Shown in pieces: positions 11,097 to 21,379 of a DNA stretch of 64,000 nucleotides; within the stretch, counting starts at the first letter, position 1; the number at the start of each line of letters is the position of its first letter. Source of the DNA: Tetraselmis striata (Eukaryota; Chlorophyta; Chlorodendrophyceae; Chlorodendrales; Chlorodendraceae); the NCBI GenBank assembly GCA_006384855.1, contig VCJN01003476.1, forward strand, positions 18,069 through 82,068, in the 5' to 3' direction. The position numbers were made by a program, and so were the translations under genes. The notes under the pieces are model-generated. The model was not told the origin of the DNA, ran no database searches, and saw nothing but the letters and a program-made list of their open reading frames with translations.

Positions 11097-14000
11097 TTGC
11101 AGCAAAGGAAATTGTTACAGTTTGCCAAGGCATACATGGCTTTTTTACCACTATCCAAATTGTCCGCGATTGAAAAACGCGCTGCTGTCCGGCAGTATTC
11201 CCGGCGCCGCCCCCACACTGCCACTAAAACCAAACCTGCCCGACCACCTGCCTGCCCACCCGACTCCACAGCCTTTGACCGTGATAAGTTTGCCCGCCTT
11301 AATTTCAGTTACGGCCCAGTTACCCTTGACGCTTGCGCTTCGGCATTTGACGCGGGCTGCCCGAATAATTGTTCGCGCGATAATCCGTTTACTGCTACAT
11401 CGGCTGTCGGCCATACCGTGTTTATCCACCCCCCGTATGATGAATCTGCCCTGCCTATACTCGAGCACTTCGAAGCTCAGCGTCAGGAGTCCCCGTATAA
11501 CACCCGGGCTATTATCGTTTTACCCCGCTGGAACAGCGACCTCGGAAAATCATGGCGTCCCATCTTGTCTAAGTACCGCCTCATCCACTCATACCCCGCC
11601 GGCACTTATCTGTTCCATACTGCCACAACTGCCACTGATGACCTGCCTATGCCACCAACCAACTGGATCGTGGATGTTTACCTCGCCGACAACACTGTCG
11701 ACGAACAGGCGGCCACGGCGCACAACGACAGTATGCGCTCTGAACACATCAAGGCTCTTAAGCTTGAGTCTAAAGGTAAGTCATACATACCCAATAAGAC
11801 CTTTAAGAAAACCCACCAACCCCGTTTTGAAACTGATAAAGCTTTCATAACGTCAATGTCCGATCAGGACTTACTACTGCTAAAACCCAAACTACCAGAC
11901 CACCCAGATTTACCCCCGCTCACTATGCTGCTAGATTCCGGCGCTACACTGTGTTTTATTGACGAGGCCTTCGCCCGCCTGCGCAAATTTAATACCGCAC
12001 CGCTACAAAATAAAATACGTATTATTATGGCAGACGGCCGTATGACCCTGGCATCACAGTCCTGCACATTAGGACTAGACATAAATGGATATCAGGCAAA
12101 CGTTGAGTTTATTATAACCTCCTTACAGAATAACTTCGACACCGTCCTCGGCCTTTCCTTTCTCAAAAACCATAACCCAAATATTAATTGGACCACCGGT
12201 TCACTCACGTTCTCCGACGGGCACACCGTGACATGCCCTATTGAACCTCGCTCAAGTAACGTCGATGTGGTTCACGCCAACACTATGGCTCGTGAGATAC
12301 TTAAAAAAGATCCCGACACTGTGTTCTTTTGTGCCGTGCTGCGCGAGTACGACGCCACAGAACACACTACTAGCCTTTCTGTAGATAATGATATAGCCAG
12401 TATCACTACTGATCAGTCTGCCGAATATACCCAACAAATCCGTTCCCTCCTACTTAAACACAAAAGTATTTGCCAACCATTGGACTGCCTCCCGCAATCC
12501 CGCCCGGGCTTTGATTTCGAAATACCCCTACTCCCCGATGCCCAAGTACCACCCGGCAAAATATATCGCCTGTCCCCTGCCGAGTTGGATGAGTTAAAAA
12601 AGCAGTTAAATGACTTTCTAGACAAAGGCTTTATTAGAGAGTCGTTCTCGCCTGACGCTGCACCCGTCCTATTCGCCCAAAAGGGCAATGGCGGCCTACG
12701 CATGTGCATTGATTATCGCCAACTAAATAAATATACGCGCCGAATAGAATTCCCAATCCCACACGCTGACATGCTACTCGATATGCTCTCCGGCGCTGCA
12801 GTCTACTCAGCTCTTGACCTTGCTCTAGGCTATCACCAACTCCGCATCAAAGACTCCGACGTTCAGAAAACATCGTTCAAAACTCAGTTCGGCCAGTTCG
12901 AATTTCTGGTTATGCCATTCGGCCTGTCCAATGCCCCCTCGGCGTTCCAACGATGGATGAATAACGTCCTTCAACCGCACAAAAACACATTTATCCTTGT
13001 TTATCTTGACGATGTACTAGTCTTTAGCAACTCACTCGATGACCATTTGATTCACCTTAATGCCACACTCAGCCTGCTCGCCGATAACGACATACGGCTG
13101 CGATTGCCCAAATGTTTCTTCGCCAAAAATGAGCTAGAATATTTAGGTCATATGGTTAGCCAACATGGCACACGCCCCTCCGAAAATAAAATTGCTGCAG
13201 TTCGCGACTGGGCCCCACCTAAAACCGTACAACAAATACAACAGTTCCTTGGATTCTGCAATTTCTATCGCAAGTATGTCCACAAATATTCCCACATGGC
13301 GGCCCCTCTCTATGATATTTGCCGCAAAACTAAAAAGTTTATTTGGGGGGAACGCGAGCATGTCGCCTTTAACGCTCTTAAACAATCACTATGCTCAGCC
13401 CCGGTCTTAATGACTCCTGCAACATGCCCAGACGCCGAGTTTGTAGTCTCAACAGATGCTTCCAAATATGCCCTAGGTGCAGTATTATTGCAGAAGGACC
13501 CCGCCGGCCACCTTAGACCATGCGCTTACTATGCTAAAGTTTTACAACCTGCCCATACTCGATACCCCACCTATGATCAAGAACTTTTAGGTGTAGTCTG
13601 CGCATTAAACGAATGGCGCTGCTATATCGAGGGCAGCTGCCGCATAACTGTCATCACCGACCACGCAACACTCCGCCACTTATTACCCGATCAGCCCGCG
13701 CTAGGCCGCCGTCACTCCCTGTGGCTTAGTGTTATCTCCCCGTACCTTGCTAATCACCCCCGCACCGGTAAACCCGTCCTACAAATATTGTATCGCATAG
13801 GATCCCAAAACGAAGCTGATGCCCTGTCCCGCCGTCCAGACTTACACCATGCCTTAACTGAACACGACACCCAACTTCTTGATAAAGATCTGGAGGACAT
13901 GCATGATTTCCTCTCAACCATGTGCCACCTACAAGTTAATCCTGAATTACTTGTTCGCATCCGCCACGGCTACACAACCGACACACATTATTATGGCAAT

Positions 14001-15446
14001 CGCATCCCCATTGGCGTTACGTTCGATACCATCGACAATTTGTACTGGATGGCTGATAAGGTCTGCTTGCCAACGTCAGATACACCCCTGCTTGACTTAA
14101 TTATCCGGGAATTCCACGACGCGGCCGGTCACCCCGATGCAGAACGCACGCTCGCCAACATCTCTAAAACATTCTGGTGGCCCCACATGCGCAAAACCAT
14201 AAAACATTACTGCCGCACCTGCCCGACCTGCCAACGCATAAAAAATTCCACCCAACGCCCCATTGGCTCTTTGTCACCTCTGCCCAAAGGCACACGACCC
14301 TGGGAAGTTATTTCCATGGACTTTATCACCGGCCTCCCGACGCAAAATGGCTTCGACACTATCGCCACGTTTGTATGCACTTTTTCTAAGCAAGCCCACT
14401 TCATCCCATGCAGTATTCATATAGACGCCCCCCAACTCGCTCGCTTGTTTATCGATAACATTTTTCGCCACCACGGCCTTTGCCGCACCATCATATCCGA
14501 CCGCGATCCCCGCTTCACCTCGACCTTCTGGCAAAATATGTTCCGATCTTTACGTACGAAATTAAATATCAGTTCCTCATACCACCCCCAAACGGACGGA
14601 CAAACCGAACGTACGCACCGCACCATTGAACAAATCCTCCGCTCTTTCGTGCACCAAAACCACACTGAATGGCTCAATAACTTGTCTCTCGCAGAATTCA
14701 GTTATAACAACGCCTATCACTCCGCAATTAAACACACCCCGTTCGAGGCATGCTACGGCATGAACCCGCTTACACCCGCACACCTCTTGTCTCAACCGGT
14801 CAACCCCGCGGATCACATTGATATCGTTCCACGGATACAACATACCCATGCCGTAATCACAGAAGAACTAAAACTCGCCGACGCATACCAAATAGCATAT
14901 GCCAACCGTAGAACTCGTCCCGACGAATTCACCGAGGGCGACAGAGTGTGGCTTTCCACGCAACACCTCCTGCTCCGCAACCAACCAGTTCGCAAATTCC
15001 GCCAACGTTACATAGGCCCGTATCCAGTCGTCCGCAAAGTTTCCTCGCAGGCCTACCAACTTCGCCTGCCCACCAGCATGGTCTGCCACCCCGTGTTTCA
15101 CATCTCTCGCCTGCTCCGCTGTGAATCCCCAAACACTCCCGCCGATGACATACCTGGCCGCATTGAGCCCCCGCTAGACGAATATATCGTCGATGCAATT
15201 CGCGACCACCGCATTGACCAACACTCGCCACACCACGCCCGCGGCCCTGCCTTAGTTTTCCTTGTGCATTGGTCCGGCTACGACGATTCCCACGACTCAT
15301 GGGAACCCTATGCCAACCTCAAAAATGTCGATATGCTGCATGTCTATGCCCGTAACACACCTTCCCTCCGCCTTCTGCTTACGCAACATGATTATCATAT
15401 CTTGTCTGCCAAATACCCCGCCCGCTTTCCTGTACGTATCCCGTAG
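11097..15446 (+). CDS. pol: Gypsy Pol polyprotein with N-terminal methyltransferase-like domain and C-terminal chromodomain
   Basis: 1,449 codons without a break. Residues 1-20 are antisense LTR; true pol starts at KLSAIEK (11157), and about 95 native N-terminal residues are missing. In order: Dam-like adenine methyltransferase segment (about 63-175; LDACA at 77-81, HPPY at 111-114), aspartic protease (DSGA at 280-283), reverse transcriptase (about 485-690; YLDD at 636-639), RNase H (D787, E829, D855, D908), integrase (H1007, H1012, C1041, C1044; D1075, D1135, E1171) and chromodomain (about 1363-1420, WSGYDDSHDSWEP). All catalytic residues from protease to integrase are present, so the protein could supply activity in trans. 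Chromodomains steer chromovirus integration to marked chromatin. The stop is TAG, 25 bp before the 3' LTR. Confidence 0.93.
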   Translation: MQQRKLLQFAKAYMAFLPLSKLSAIEKRAAVRQYSRRRPHTATKTKPARPPACPPDSTAFDRDKFARLNFSYGPVTLDACASAFDAGCPNNCSRDNPFTATSAVGHTVFIHPPYDESALPILEHFEAQRQESPYNTRAIIVLPRWNSDLGKSWRPILSKYRLIHSYPAGTYLFHTATTATDDLPMPPTNWIVDVYLADNTVDEQAATAHNDSMRSEHIKALKLESKGKSYIPNKTFKKTHQPRFETDKAFITSMSDQDLLLLKPKLPDHPDLPPLTMLLDSGATLCFIDEAFARLRKFNTAPLQNKIRIIMADGRMTLASQSCTLGLDINGYQANVEFIITSLQNNFDTVLGLSFLKNHNPNINWTTGSLTFSDGHTVTCPIEPRSSNVDVVHANTMAREILKKDPDTVFFCAVLREYDATEHTTSLSVDNDIASITTDQSAEYTQQIRSLLLKHKSICQPLDCLPQSRPGFDFEIPLLPDAQVPPGKIYRLSPAELDELKKQLNDFLDKGFIRESFSPDAAPVLFAQKGNGGLRMCIDYRQLNKYTRRIEFPIPHADMLLDMLSGAAVYSALDLALGYHQLRIKDSDVQKTSFKTQFGQFEFLVMPFGLSNAPSAFQRWMNNVLQPHKNTFILVYLDDVLVFSNSLDDHLIHLNATLSLLADNDIRLRLPKCFFAKNELEYLGHMVSQHGTRPSENKIAAVRDWAPPKTVQQIQQFLGFCNFYRKYVHKYSHMAAPLYDICRKTKKFIWGEREHVAFNALKQSLCSAPVLMTPATCPDAEFVVSTDASKYALGAVLLQKDPAGHLRPCAYYAKVLQPAHTRYPTYDQELLGVVCALNEWRCYIEGSCRITVITDHATLRHLLPDQPALGRRHSLWLSVISPYLANHPRTGKPVLQILYRIGSQNEADALSRRPDLHHALTEHDTQLLDKDLEDMHDFLSTMCHLQVNPELLVRIRHGYTTDTHYYGNRIPIGVTFDTIDNLYWMADKVCLPTSDTPLLDLIIREFHDAAGHPDAERTLANISKTFWWPHMRKTIKHYCRTCPTCQRIKNSTQRPIGSLSPLPKGTRPWEVISMDFITGLPTQNGFDTIATFVCTFSKQAHFIPCSIHIDAPQLARLFIDNIFRHHGLCRTIISDRDPRFTSTFWQNMFRSLRTKLNISSSYHPQTDGQTERTHRTIEQILRSFVHQNHTEWLNNLSLAEFSYNNAYHSAIKHTPFEACYGMNPLTPAHLLSQPVNPADHIDIVPRIQHTHAVITEELKLADAYQIAYANRRTRPDEFTEGDRVWLSTQHLLLRNQPVRKFRQRYIGPYPVVRKVSSQAYQLRLPTSMVCHPVFHISRLLRCESPNTPADDIPGRIEPPLDEYIVDAIRDHRIDQHSPHHARGPALVFLVHWSGYDDSHDSWEPYANLKNVDMLHVYARNTPSLRLLLTQHDYHILSAKYPARFPVRIP

Positions 15447-15458
15447 GGCTACTTTTTG

Positions 15459-15471
15459 GGCCGGGATGGAA
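15459..15471 (+). other. Candidate polypurine tract
   Basis: GGCCGGGATGGAA lies directly before the 3' LTR, where plus-strand synthesis is primed. It is purine-rich but broken by CC and T, so the call rests mainly on position. Confidence 0.4.
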
Positions 15472-15923
15472 TGTTAGCGTTACCTATCTATACCTACCTA
15501 TATACCCACCTATACCTACCTATACCCACACACCTATACCGTCATACTCATACCACTCACTCCCTTATACTAACACAACAACACGCAACCAAGCTGCTCA
15601 TCCGCCCACACACATATGCTTGCCACATGCCTGTCACATGCTCGCCACATGCTTGCCACGTGCCTGTCACATGCTTGCCACATGCTTGTCACATGCTTGC
15701 CACATGCTCGCCACATGCCATGCTTTCACCAGCCATAACAACCCGATGACCCCATGATGACAACACGCCTAGATTGCATACATGAACCTAAATGCCTACA
15801 TGCAAACCGACTGCCAAACGGATAGTGGTAAAAAAGCCATGTATGCCTTGGCAAACTGTAACAATTTCCTTTGCTGCAAACCTTTTCCTTGTCTATGCTA
15901 AAGTCTCTCGCCTAAAGCTTACA
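15472..15923 (+). repeat. 3' LTR
   Basis: 452 bp, TGTTAGCG to CTTACA, same length as the 5' LTR and identical except for three substitutions (about 0.7%). It is followed by the CTGGC duplication. Confidence 0.93.
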
Positions 15924-16160
15924 CTGGCAGTAGTGTCCGATTGAAATCATCCCCGGCATACTCAGCCGCAGCGGCACCCTGTACACACTCACACTAGAAG
16001 CCATCCATAGCCTCACGGTTCTCCGCTCCAAGAAGCAACCTCCGGACAAACTCCCTCCGCCGCCCAGCGCCGCTGGAATCCGCCTATGTAGGAAATTCCA
16101 AAGACACTCAATCGGATGGCTACATACCCTCCTCCGCTTATCCCGACAGTCCCTCTAACC
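15924..16160 (+). pseudogene. LINE ORF2 C-terminal remnant, right piece
   Basis: It continues the frame that ends at 703: after the duplicated CTGGC come a TAG and then CPIEIIPGILSRSGTLYTLT, the kind of strand found at the end of LINE ORF2 proteins. The frame closes with TAA near 16158. The join across the removed gypsy element needs no indel, which supports both the insertion boundaries and the idea that the host was a LINE. The TAG may be a decay mutation. Confidence 0.65.
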
Positions 16161-16388
16161 GGCCATGTCCCACCCCTGTACCTCCCACAAACCCCGCACG
16201 CACACCTAAGCTACCATTAACATACCCACTTCCGCAGACCACCGTACACGACACCGCCACGGCAGGGGGGGATAGTACCAAGCGGCACGGAAGGAGGAGG
16301 GGCGCGGGCGAAAAGGAGGAAGGCCGGAAGCTGCATCCGTTATCCCTAGGGTTCGCACATCGGTTGGATAAAGCATGTCCTAAAAGGA
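16161..16388 (+). other. Probable LINE 3' UTR
   Basis: No gene. Proline/GC-rich sequence ending at the CACTC terminal repeat at 16389. The true LINE 3' end and any poly-A tail or target duplication were not recognised; the DNA transposon may have inserted in the UTR. Confidence 0.35.
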
Positions 16389-16635
16389 CACTCGTCGAAA
16401 CGAGGTCCGCTTAATTCCGCTTAACACGGTACTTCTACTGTATTCGTACTCAGTTTATCGTACGAGTACTGTATTTCGTATAATTATTACCCGCCCGGCG
16501 CTTAATGCCCGCTTAATCGAGCTAAACTGCGACTACTGCTGGCTTATTATGTCATCACAACGACTACCCGGCACCGCAGACGACTCGACTGCAGTACCCG
16601 TACATGCAGTGTACGTCGTACCGTAGGGCGACACG

Positions 16636-17593
16636 AGCAATATATGGATGAGCTAGACGCAACATTCAAGAAATCCACACAGAAATCCAGAAGGAAATCC
16701 AGCTACGGGCCAACAGAGGCGGGAACCGCCATGGTAGCCTCCGACCAGGCATCGCCACCAGCCAGCCGCCGCTCCACGCAGTAGGGACGCTCTCCCCAGC
16801 ACACAATCCCGGGCCACTCCGATAGCGGCACTAGGCCGAATGTAATGTGAAGGCGCCGACAGGAAAGGAGCTTCGAAGTTGAGGTCTCGCATCAAGGAGC
16901 GGAAGTGGGGGGGTCCAGCCCAGAACGGGGCGCCACGGGCGTGCAACAGACGCAGGCCACCCAACGCCAGATGCGCCGCCAGCTCGGTCGCGTCCTTTTC
17001 CGCCAAACGTAGAACGCCTTCCCCAGCACAACATCCCGGGCCACTCCAATAGCGGCGCTGAGCCGAATGTGATGTGGAGGCGCCAACAGGACAGGAAGGG
17101 AGAAAGTGCTCAACGAGTAGGGAATGCATAGCCGACCGGGCCAGCAACGACGTAAGACGCCGGTGTCCAGCGCGCTTTGTTCCGCCCAACGCCAGATCCG
17201 CCGCCAGCTCGGTCGCGTCCCCTTCCGCCGAACGTAGAACTCCCTTCCCAGCACAACATCCCGGGCCACTCCAATAGCGGCACTAGGCCGAATGTGATGT
17301 GGAGGCGCCGACAGGACAGGAAGGGAGAGGGTGCTCAAAGAACAGCGAACAAGGACTTGACCGGACCAGCGACGACGTAAGACGCCGGTGTCCAGCTGAC
17401 ACTGCTCCTCCGCGGCAGTGGCAGCACGGGCGGGGCCAAGGCTACCAAGGCGCCACCCGTGCACGATCCCCGCCCCCATCCCCAGCCGGGGGTGGAGGCG
17501 GAGGAAGGGCCCGCGATTCCGAGGGCCGACGACGGTCGTCGGGCCCGCCCATGCCGCGGTGGGTGGGTGGATGACGACTAGCAATATATGGAT
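16636..17593. repeat. 226-bp imperfect tandem repeats flanked by a 14-bp direct repeat
   Basis: Three degenerate units, with anchors AATGT(A/G)ATGTG(A/G)AGG at 16839, 17066 and 17291 (spacing 227 and 225). AGCAATATATGGAT stands at both borders (16636-16649 and 17580-17593). A 244-codon minus-strand frame (16892-17626) runs through the repeats with internally repeated peptide; it looks like a by-product of the repeat. Nature unknown. Confidence 0.7.
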
Positions 17594-18299
17594 CAGATAT
17601 ACAGGTACATGTATCGCACGCGCCACCTATTTTACCAGTACCTGCTTATATTTACCTCCGCCGGGCTTTCCATGTGCTAGTGTGAATTACAAAAAGGGCA
17701 TGAAAGTAACAAATCCACCTCTGTACATGTAGCAATTATAGGATTGCCGCGAGGGCGCGGCTCGATGTGATATCTCTATGTGCCAGACGGCATATCTTTG
17801 GCGCCAACCCACCACCCAGCGTGGCCAGACAAGAGCCCTGGACCCTGCATAACCCTCGTAGCCATGGGATCTCGGCCACGGGGCGGTCATGGTAGGTAGG
17901 ACCGCTGTGGACGCTGGGTGCGTGAGGGCGAATCGGTTGACTCGTTTTTGCACCCCTAGGCTTGGGGATGCCTGGGGATGCGTGCTTTTGCTTGCAAGGC
18001 TCGCCGAGACCTCTCAATCGATACCACTCACGAGTGCTGAAGTGACCGACAACTTAGGTTTTAGGTCGGTGTATCAAAGCCAATCCCCGGGATTGATTCG
18101 GCGATGGCTAGGGTCTGGCCGCTAAGCGGGCTTGCCAGCCGTCAGCGGTTGCGAGTGGCGCAATTTCTGCGGGCAGGGACCGCGGCCGGGCAAGTTGCTG
18201 CGCGGGGCTACATAGCCACGAACTAAGCTAAGGAACGCCGGGGCAAGTCATGGCAGATGCCGGGTGAAGCTGCCGGGAGTGCAGAGTGCTTCTCGGTGA

Positions 18300-19700
18300 T
18301 GTAGGCTAGCGGAGCTGTGGGCGCATCGGCCGCTGCGCGGGGCTGTGGGGTGGTGGGGAAGATGATGAGGCTAGAGGCGGAACGGCCGCTGCGGCGGGGC
18401 TGTAAAGGTTTGTTTGGAAATGGCGGTGGACACGCCGACCACACAACGGGGCTATGGGTTTGCGAATAGTGATGGTGGCAAAGTGGCCGCTGCGCGGGGC
18501 TGTGGGGTGGTGGGTGGAAATGGTGGGACTGTATTATGGATGGATCGGCCTCTGTGCGGGGCTGTAGATGTGTGGATGATGCTGATACGCGCAAGGGAGG
18601 AGCGGCCGCTGCGCGGGGCTAGCTATTGGTTTAGGAATGAAGCTGTGGGGATATGGGCGGAGCGGCCGTTGCGCGGGTCTGGTGAATTAGGGATGAAGGT
18701 AGTTGGCCTAGGAGCGGAGCGGCCGTTGCGCGGGGCTTTGTGCTTACGAATGAAGGTGTGGGGCAAGGGGCGGAGCGGCCGCTGCGCGAGTCTGATGATT
18801 TATGGATGAAGGTGTGGGGCAAGTGGCGGAGCGGCCGCTGCGCTGGGCTTTGGGTTTATGGATGAAGGTGCGGGGCAAGTGGCAGAGCGGCCGCTGCGCG
18901 AGTCTGATGAAATAGGGATGAAGGTAGTTGTCCACTTGTCCTAGAAGCGGAGCGGCCGTTGCGCGGGGCTTTGTGCTTATGAATGAAGGTGTGGGGCAAG
19001 GGGCGGAGCGGCCGCTGCGCGAGTCTGATGATTTATGGATGAAGGTGTGGGGCAAGTGGCGGAGCGGCCGCTGCGCTGGGCTTTGGGTTTATGGATGAAG
19101 GTGCGGGGCAAGTGGCAGAGCGGCCGCTGCGCGAGTCTGATGAAATAGGGATGAAGGTAGTTGTCCACTTGTCCTAGAAGCGGAGCGGCCGTTGCGCGGG
19201 GCTTTGTGCTTATGAATGAAGGTGTGGGGCAAGGGGCGGAGCGGCCGCTGACCGGGATTATGGGTTTACGGATGAAGGTGCGGGGCGAGGCGCGGAGCGG
19301 CCGCTGCGCGGGTCTAATGATTGATGGATGAAGGTGCGGGGCGAGGGGCAAAGCGGCCGCTGCGCTGGGCTATGGGTTTATGGATGAAGGTGCAAGGCGA
19401 GGCGCGGAGCGGCCGCTTCGCGGGTCTGATGATCGATGGATGAAGGTGTGTGTCGAGGCGCGGAGCGGCCACTGCGCGGGTCTGATGATTGATGGATGAA
19501 GGTGTGAGGTAAGGGGCGGAGCGGCCGATGCGCTGGGCTTTGGGTTTATGGATGAAGGTTTGGGGAGAGGGGCGGAGCGACCGCTGATTTATGATTTATG
19601 GATTAAGGTGTAGGGATAAGAGCGGAGCCGCCGCTGCGTGGGGCTGTGGGATGGTGGATAGTGCTGTGTGGGCACCATGCATGTGGAGCGGTCACTGCGT
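18300..19700. repeat. 57-bp minisatellite with GCGGCCGC core
   Basis: About 24 units of 55-62 bp built on GGAGCGGCCGCTGCGCGGG, then TCTGATGATT and GGATGAAGGTGTGGGGC. Many units carry a NotI octamer. A block of four units is duplicated at higher order with a ~233-bp period (for example GTTGTCCACTTGTCC at 18927 and 19160). It lies inside TIR copy 1 and is not coding. Confidence 0.88.
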
Positions 19701-21379
19701 GGGGCTTTGGAATATTTTGGGATCATGGTACACGCAGTCCATAGTAGCCTTGGCGCGGAGCTGCTCATCTTGTGTGGGTATTAGTACCAGGGTGATGCTG
19801 GCTACGGCTAGGCAGCTACGCGCAGAAAGACCGTTGTGCATGGCTTTAGATTTGTTAACCGCGTGCATAGTAATTAACATGAGCGATAACTATTCGCCTT
19901 TACACAATTAGTTGTCATTAACCCATTATCACGACGTCGGCAAAATGCGTAATGATATATGTAAAGGATTAATATCTCTTGAGCGAAAATGACTCGTATA
20001 GAAAAGTTATGGAATCCCGCCGCACGTAGTCGCTAGCACACCGTGGAGCTAATATAAATACAGCGTTCTTGCATATATACTACCGACACTAAGTACTGGG
20101 ACTGGGTGATATGTCGACCTCGATTTAAGATTAATGGATTCCGAAAACTCTTCAGATTCGGACTCGCCTCGGCGATAGCTTCAATTTAATGTGTGACACG
20201 ACTATCCAAACCGAGAATCACAAATCCTGGACAGTTTTGGGAAATGCCGGGTCCCACTGGAGAGGCTCAGGGCTTCGCCGGAGCGGCTACCTTGCATACC
20301 TGTCATAGCGACGACGACTGCTAGCGACTACCGCAGCACGACGACGGGCGTGTCCGCACAAGTCATCCCCTCGCCATCACGCCTGTCCGACGTCACGCCA
20401 CCACCCGCCGGCAGTTTACTCCCTACTCTCCAAAGCCTTTTCCGCACTGTAAGCATTCCCTGATTCCCACGAGTTTTGTATTTGCGCACGCGCTACCGCT
20501 TGCGCCCTCGCGTGCCTGCTGCTCGTTTGGCGTTCGTTGACCGGCGGGACCGCACGAGCATCGGAGAGTCGGGGCCGCAGCGCTACCCGTATATATCGCA
20601 TTGCTAGCCTACCCCGTACCGGTACGAGCGACCGCCCGAGCTACTGAATACACACGCTTTTAAATTCCCGTGCGTGGAGGGCGTATCTGTGACGTGCGTA
20701 TGTGGGGAGCTTGCTAATACAGGTTGTCGTTACTCACTGGTACGGTAGTCCGGTATGCTGCTCTTGCTGCGTCGTCGTCGTCGTCGTCTACCTACCCCAT
20801 ATCTTCTACCATTACCAAAACACCACATCCGACGGAACAGTACCCCCGACCATCCACCGGTACGAAAGATAATCAGTCGCTGGACCCGTCGCTCGCGGGC
20901 TGACGGTATTGGTGGGAGCGGTAGCCGCGGACCCGCCGCCTGAGTTTATTCTCTTCTCTTCCATCTGAGTGATAATGGCTCGCTGACCTTCCCGCTTGAC
21001 CCGCACTTCACAGATACATGCAGTGCTACGGACTCGGCGTGCTACATTGGGGGAAAGGGGCTGGAGATTGGCAGCGGCGGTGGCAGTGGCGGTAGCGGCG
21101 TGCGTGGCGGGTAACGTGTCCACGCCATGACCGCGCTCCGTTGAGCTCGACCATGGGTGCGATTTAGTTGCTGCTACGGGGGAGAGCGGCGCGGTCAAAA
21201 CGGCAACTGTCAGCAACCTAGAAACTTCCAGTCGGAGTGCCAGTCAACCAGCGGGCATAGCGGGCACCACAAGCCGGCGGCATGCGGAAGAGGCCAGCGG
21301 CAGCGCAGCCCCAGCAGCGCGGCCCCAGCAGGCCGCCGCGGTAGCAGGCCGCGACGCGGCGGCGGCTACGGGCACTAGC
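19701..21379. other. Interior of TIR copy 1, no confident gene
   Basis: Mostly unremarkable. Near 21270-21345 the plus strand reads KRPAAAQP followed by an RPPR tail, like the last exon of gene B in copy 2 (40285-40385), with an early TAG. This suggests copy 1 derives from a gene-bearing element and kept only the end of the last exon. Confidence 0.5.

Larger units (their letters stand above)
3156..11154 (-). repeat. Tandem array of inverted partial gag units
   Basis: Two unit types alternate. Long units (about 1,063 bp) hold leader, gag codons 1-294 and the last ~120 bp of the LTR. Short units (about 294 bp) lack about 769 bp of gag between two GTAGCGG repeats. Order by coordinate: short (3183-3449), long (3523-4509), three short (4537-5390), long interrupted by an insertion (5464-6934), long (7008-7997), long (8071-9060), three short (9088-9941), long (10015-11001). 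The gag-to-LTR join is the same in every unit. All units lack the zinc knuckle. Confidence 0.9.
704..15923 (+). mobile_element. Ty3/gypsy (chromovirus-like) retrotransposon with inverted, amplified interior
   Basis: Complete element bounded by 452-bp LTRs and a 5-bp duplication. A normal order would be LTR, leader, gag, pol, LTR. Here the order is LTR(+), pol N-terminus(-), gag(-), about twelve partial gag units(-), each with leader and LTR tail, then pol(+) and LTR(+). Pol codons for about 206 residues occur twice as inverted arms (1176-1795 and 11155-11774). The LTRs differ at 3 of 452 positions, so insertion is recent. No unit has an intact LTR-leader-gag-pol order, so an ordinary gag-pol transcript from this copy is unlikely. 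Since the boundaries and duplication are clean, the scrambled form may itself have integrated, which is inference. Confidence 0.9.

Noticed and set aside
16892-17626. 244-codon minus-strand frame with repeated APPHHIR(P/L)SAAIGVARD peptide
   Set aside because: It follows a ~226-bp satellite whose units happen to stay open; the protein has no recognisable fold and the frame differs between units.
18223-19351. CRISPR-like periodicity
   Set aside because: Units abut without unique spacers, the genome is eukaryotic and no cas genes are present; the same applies to 23830-25040.
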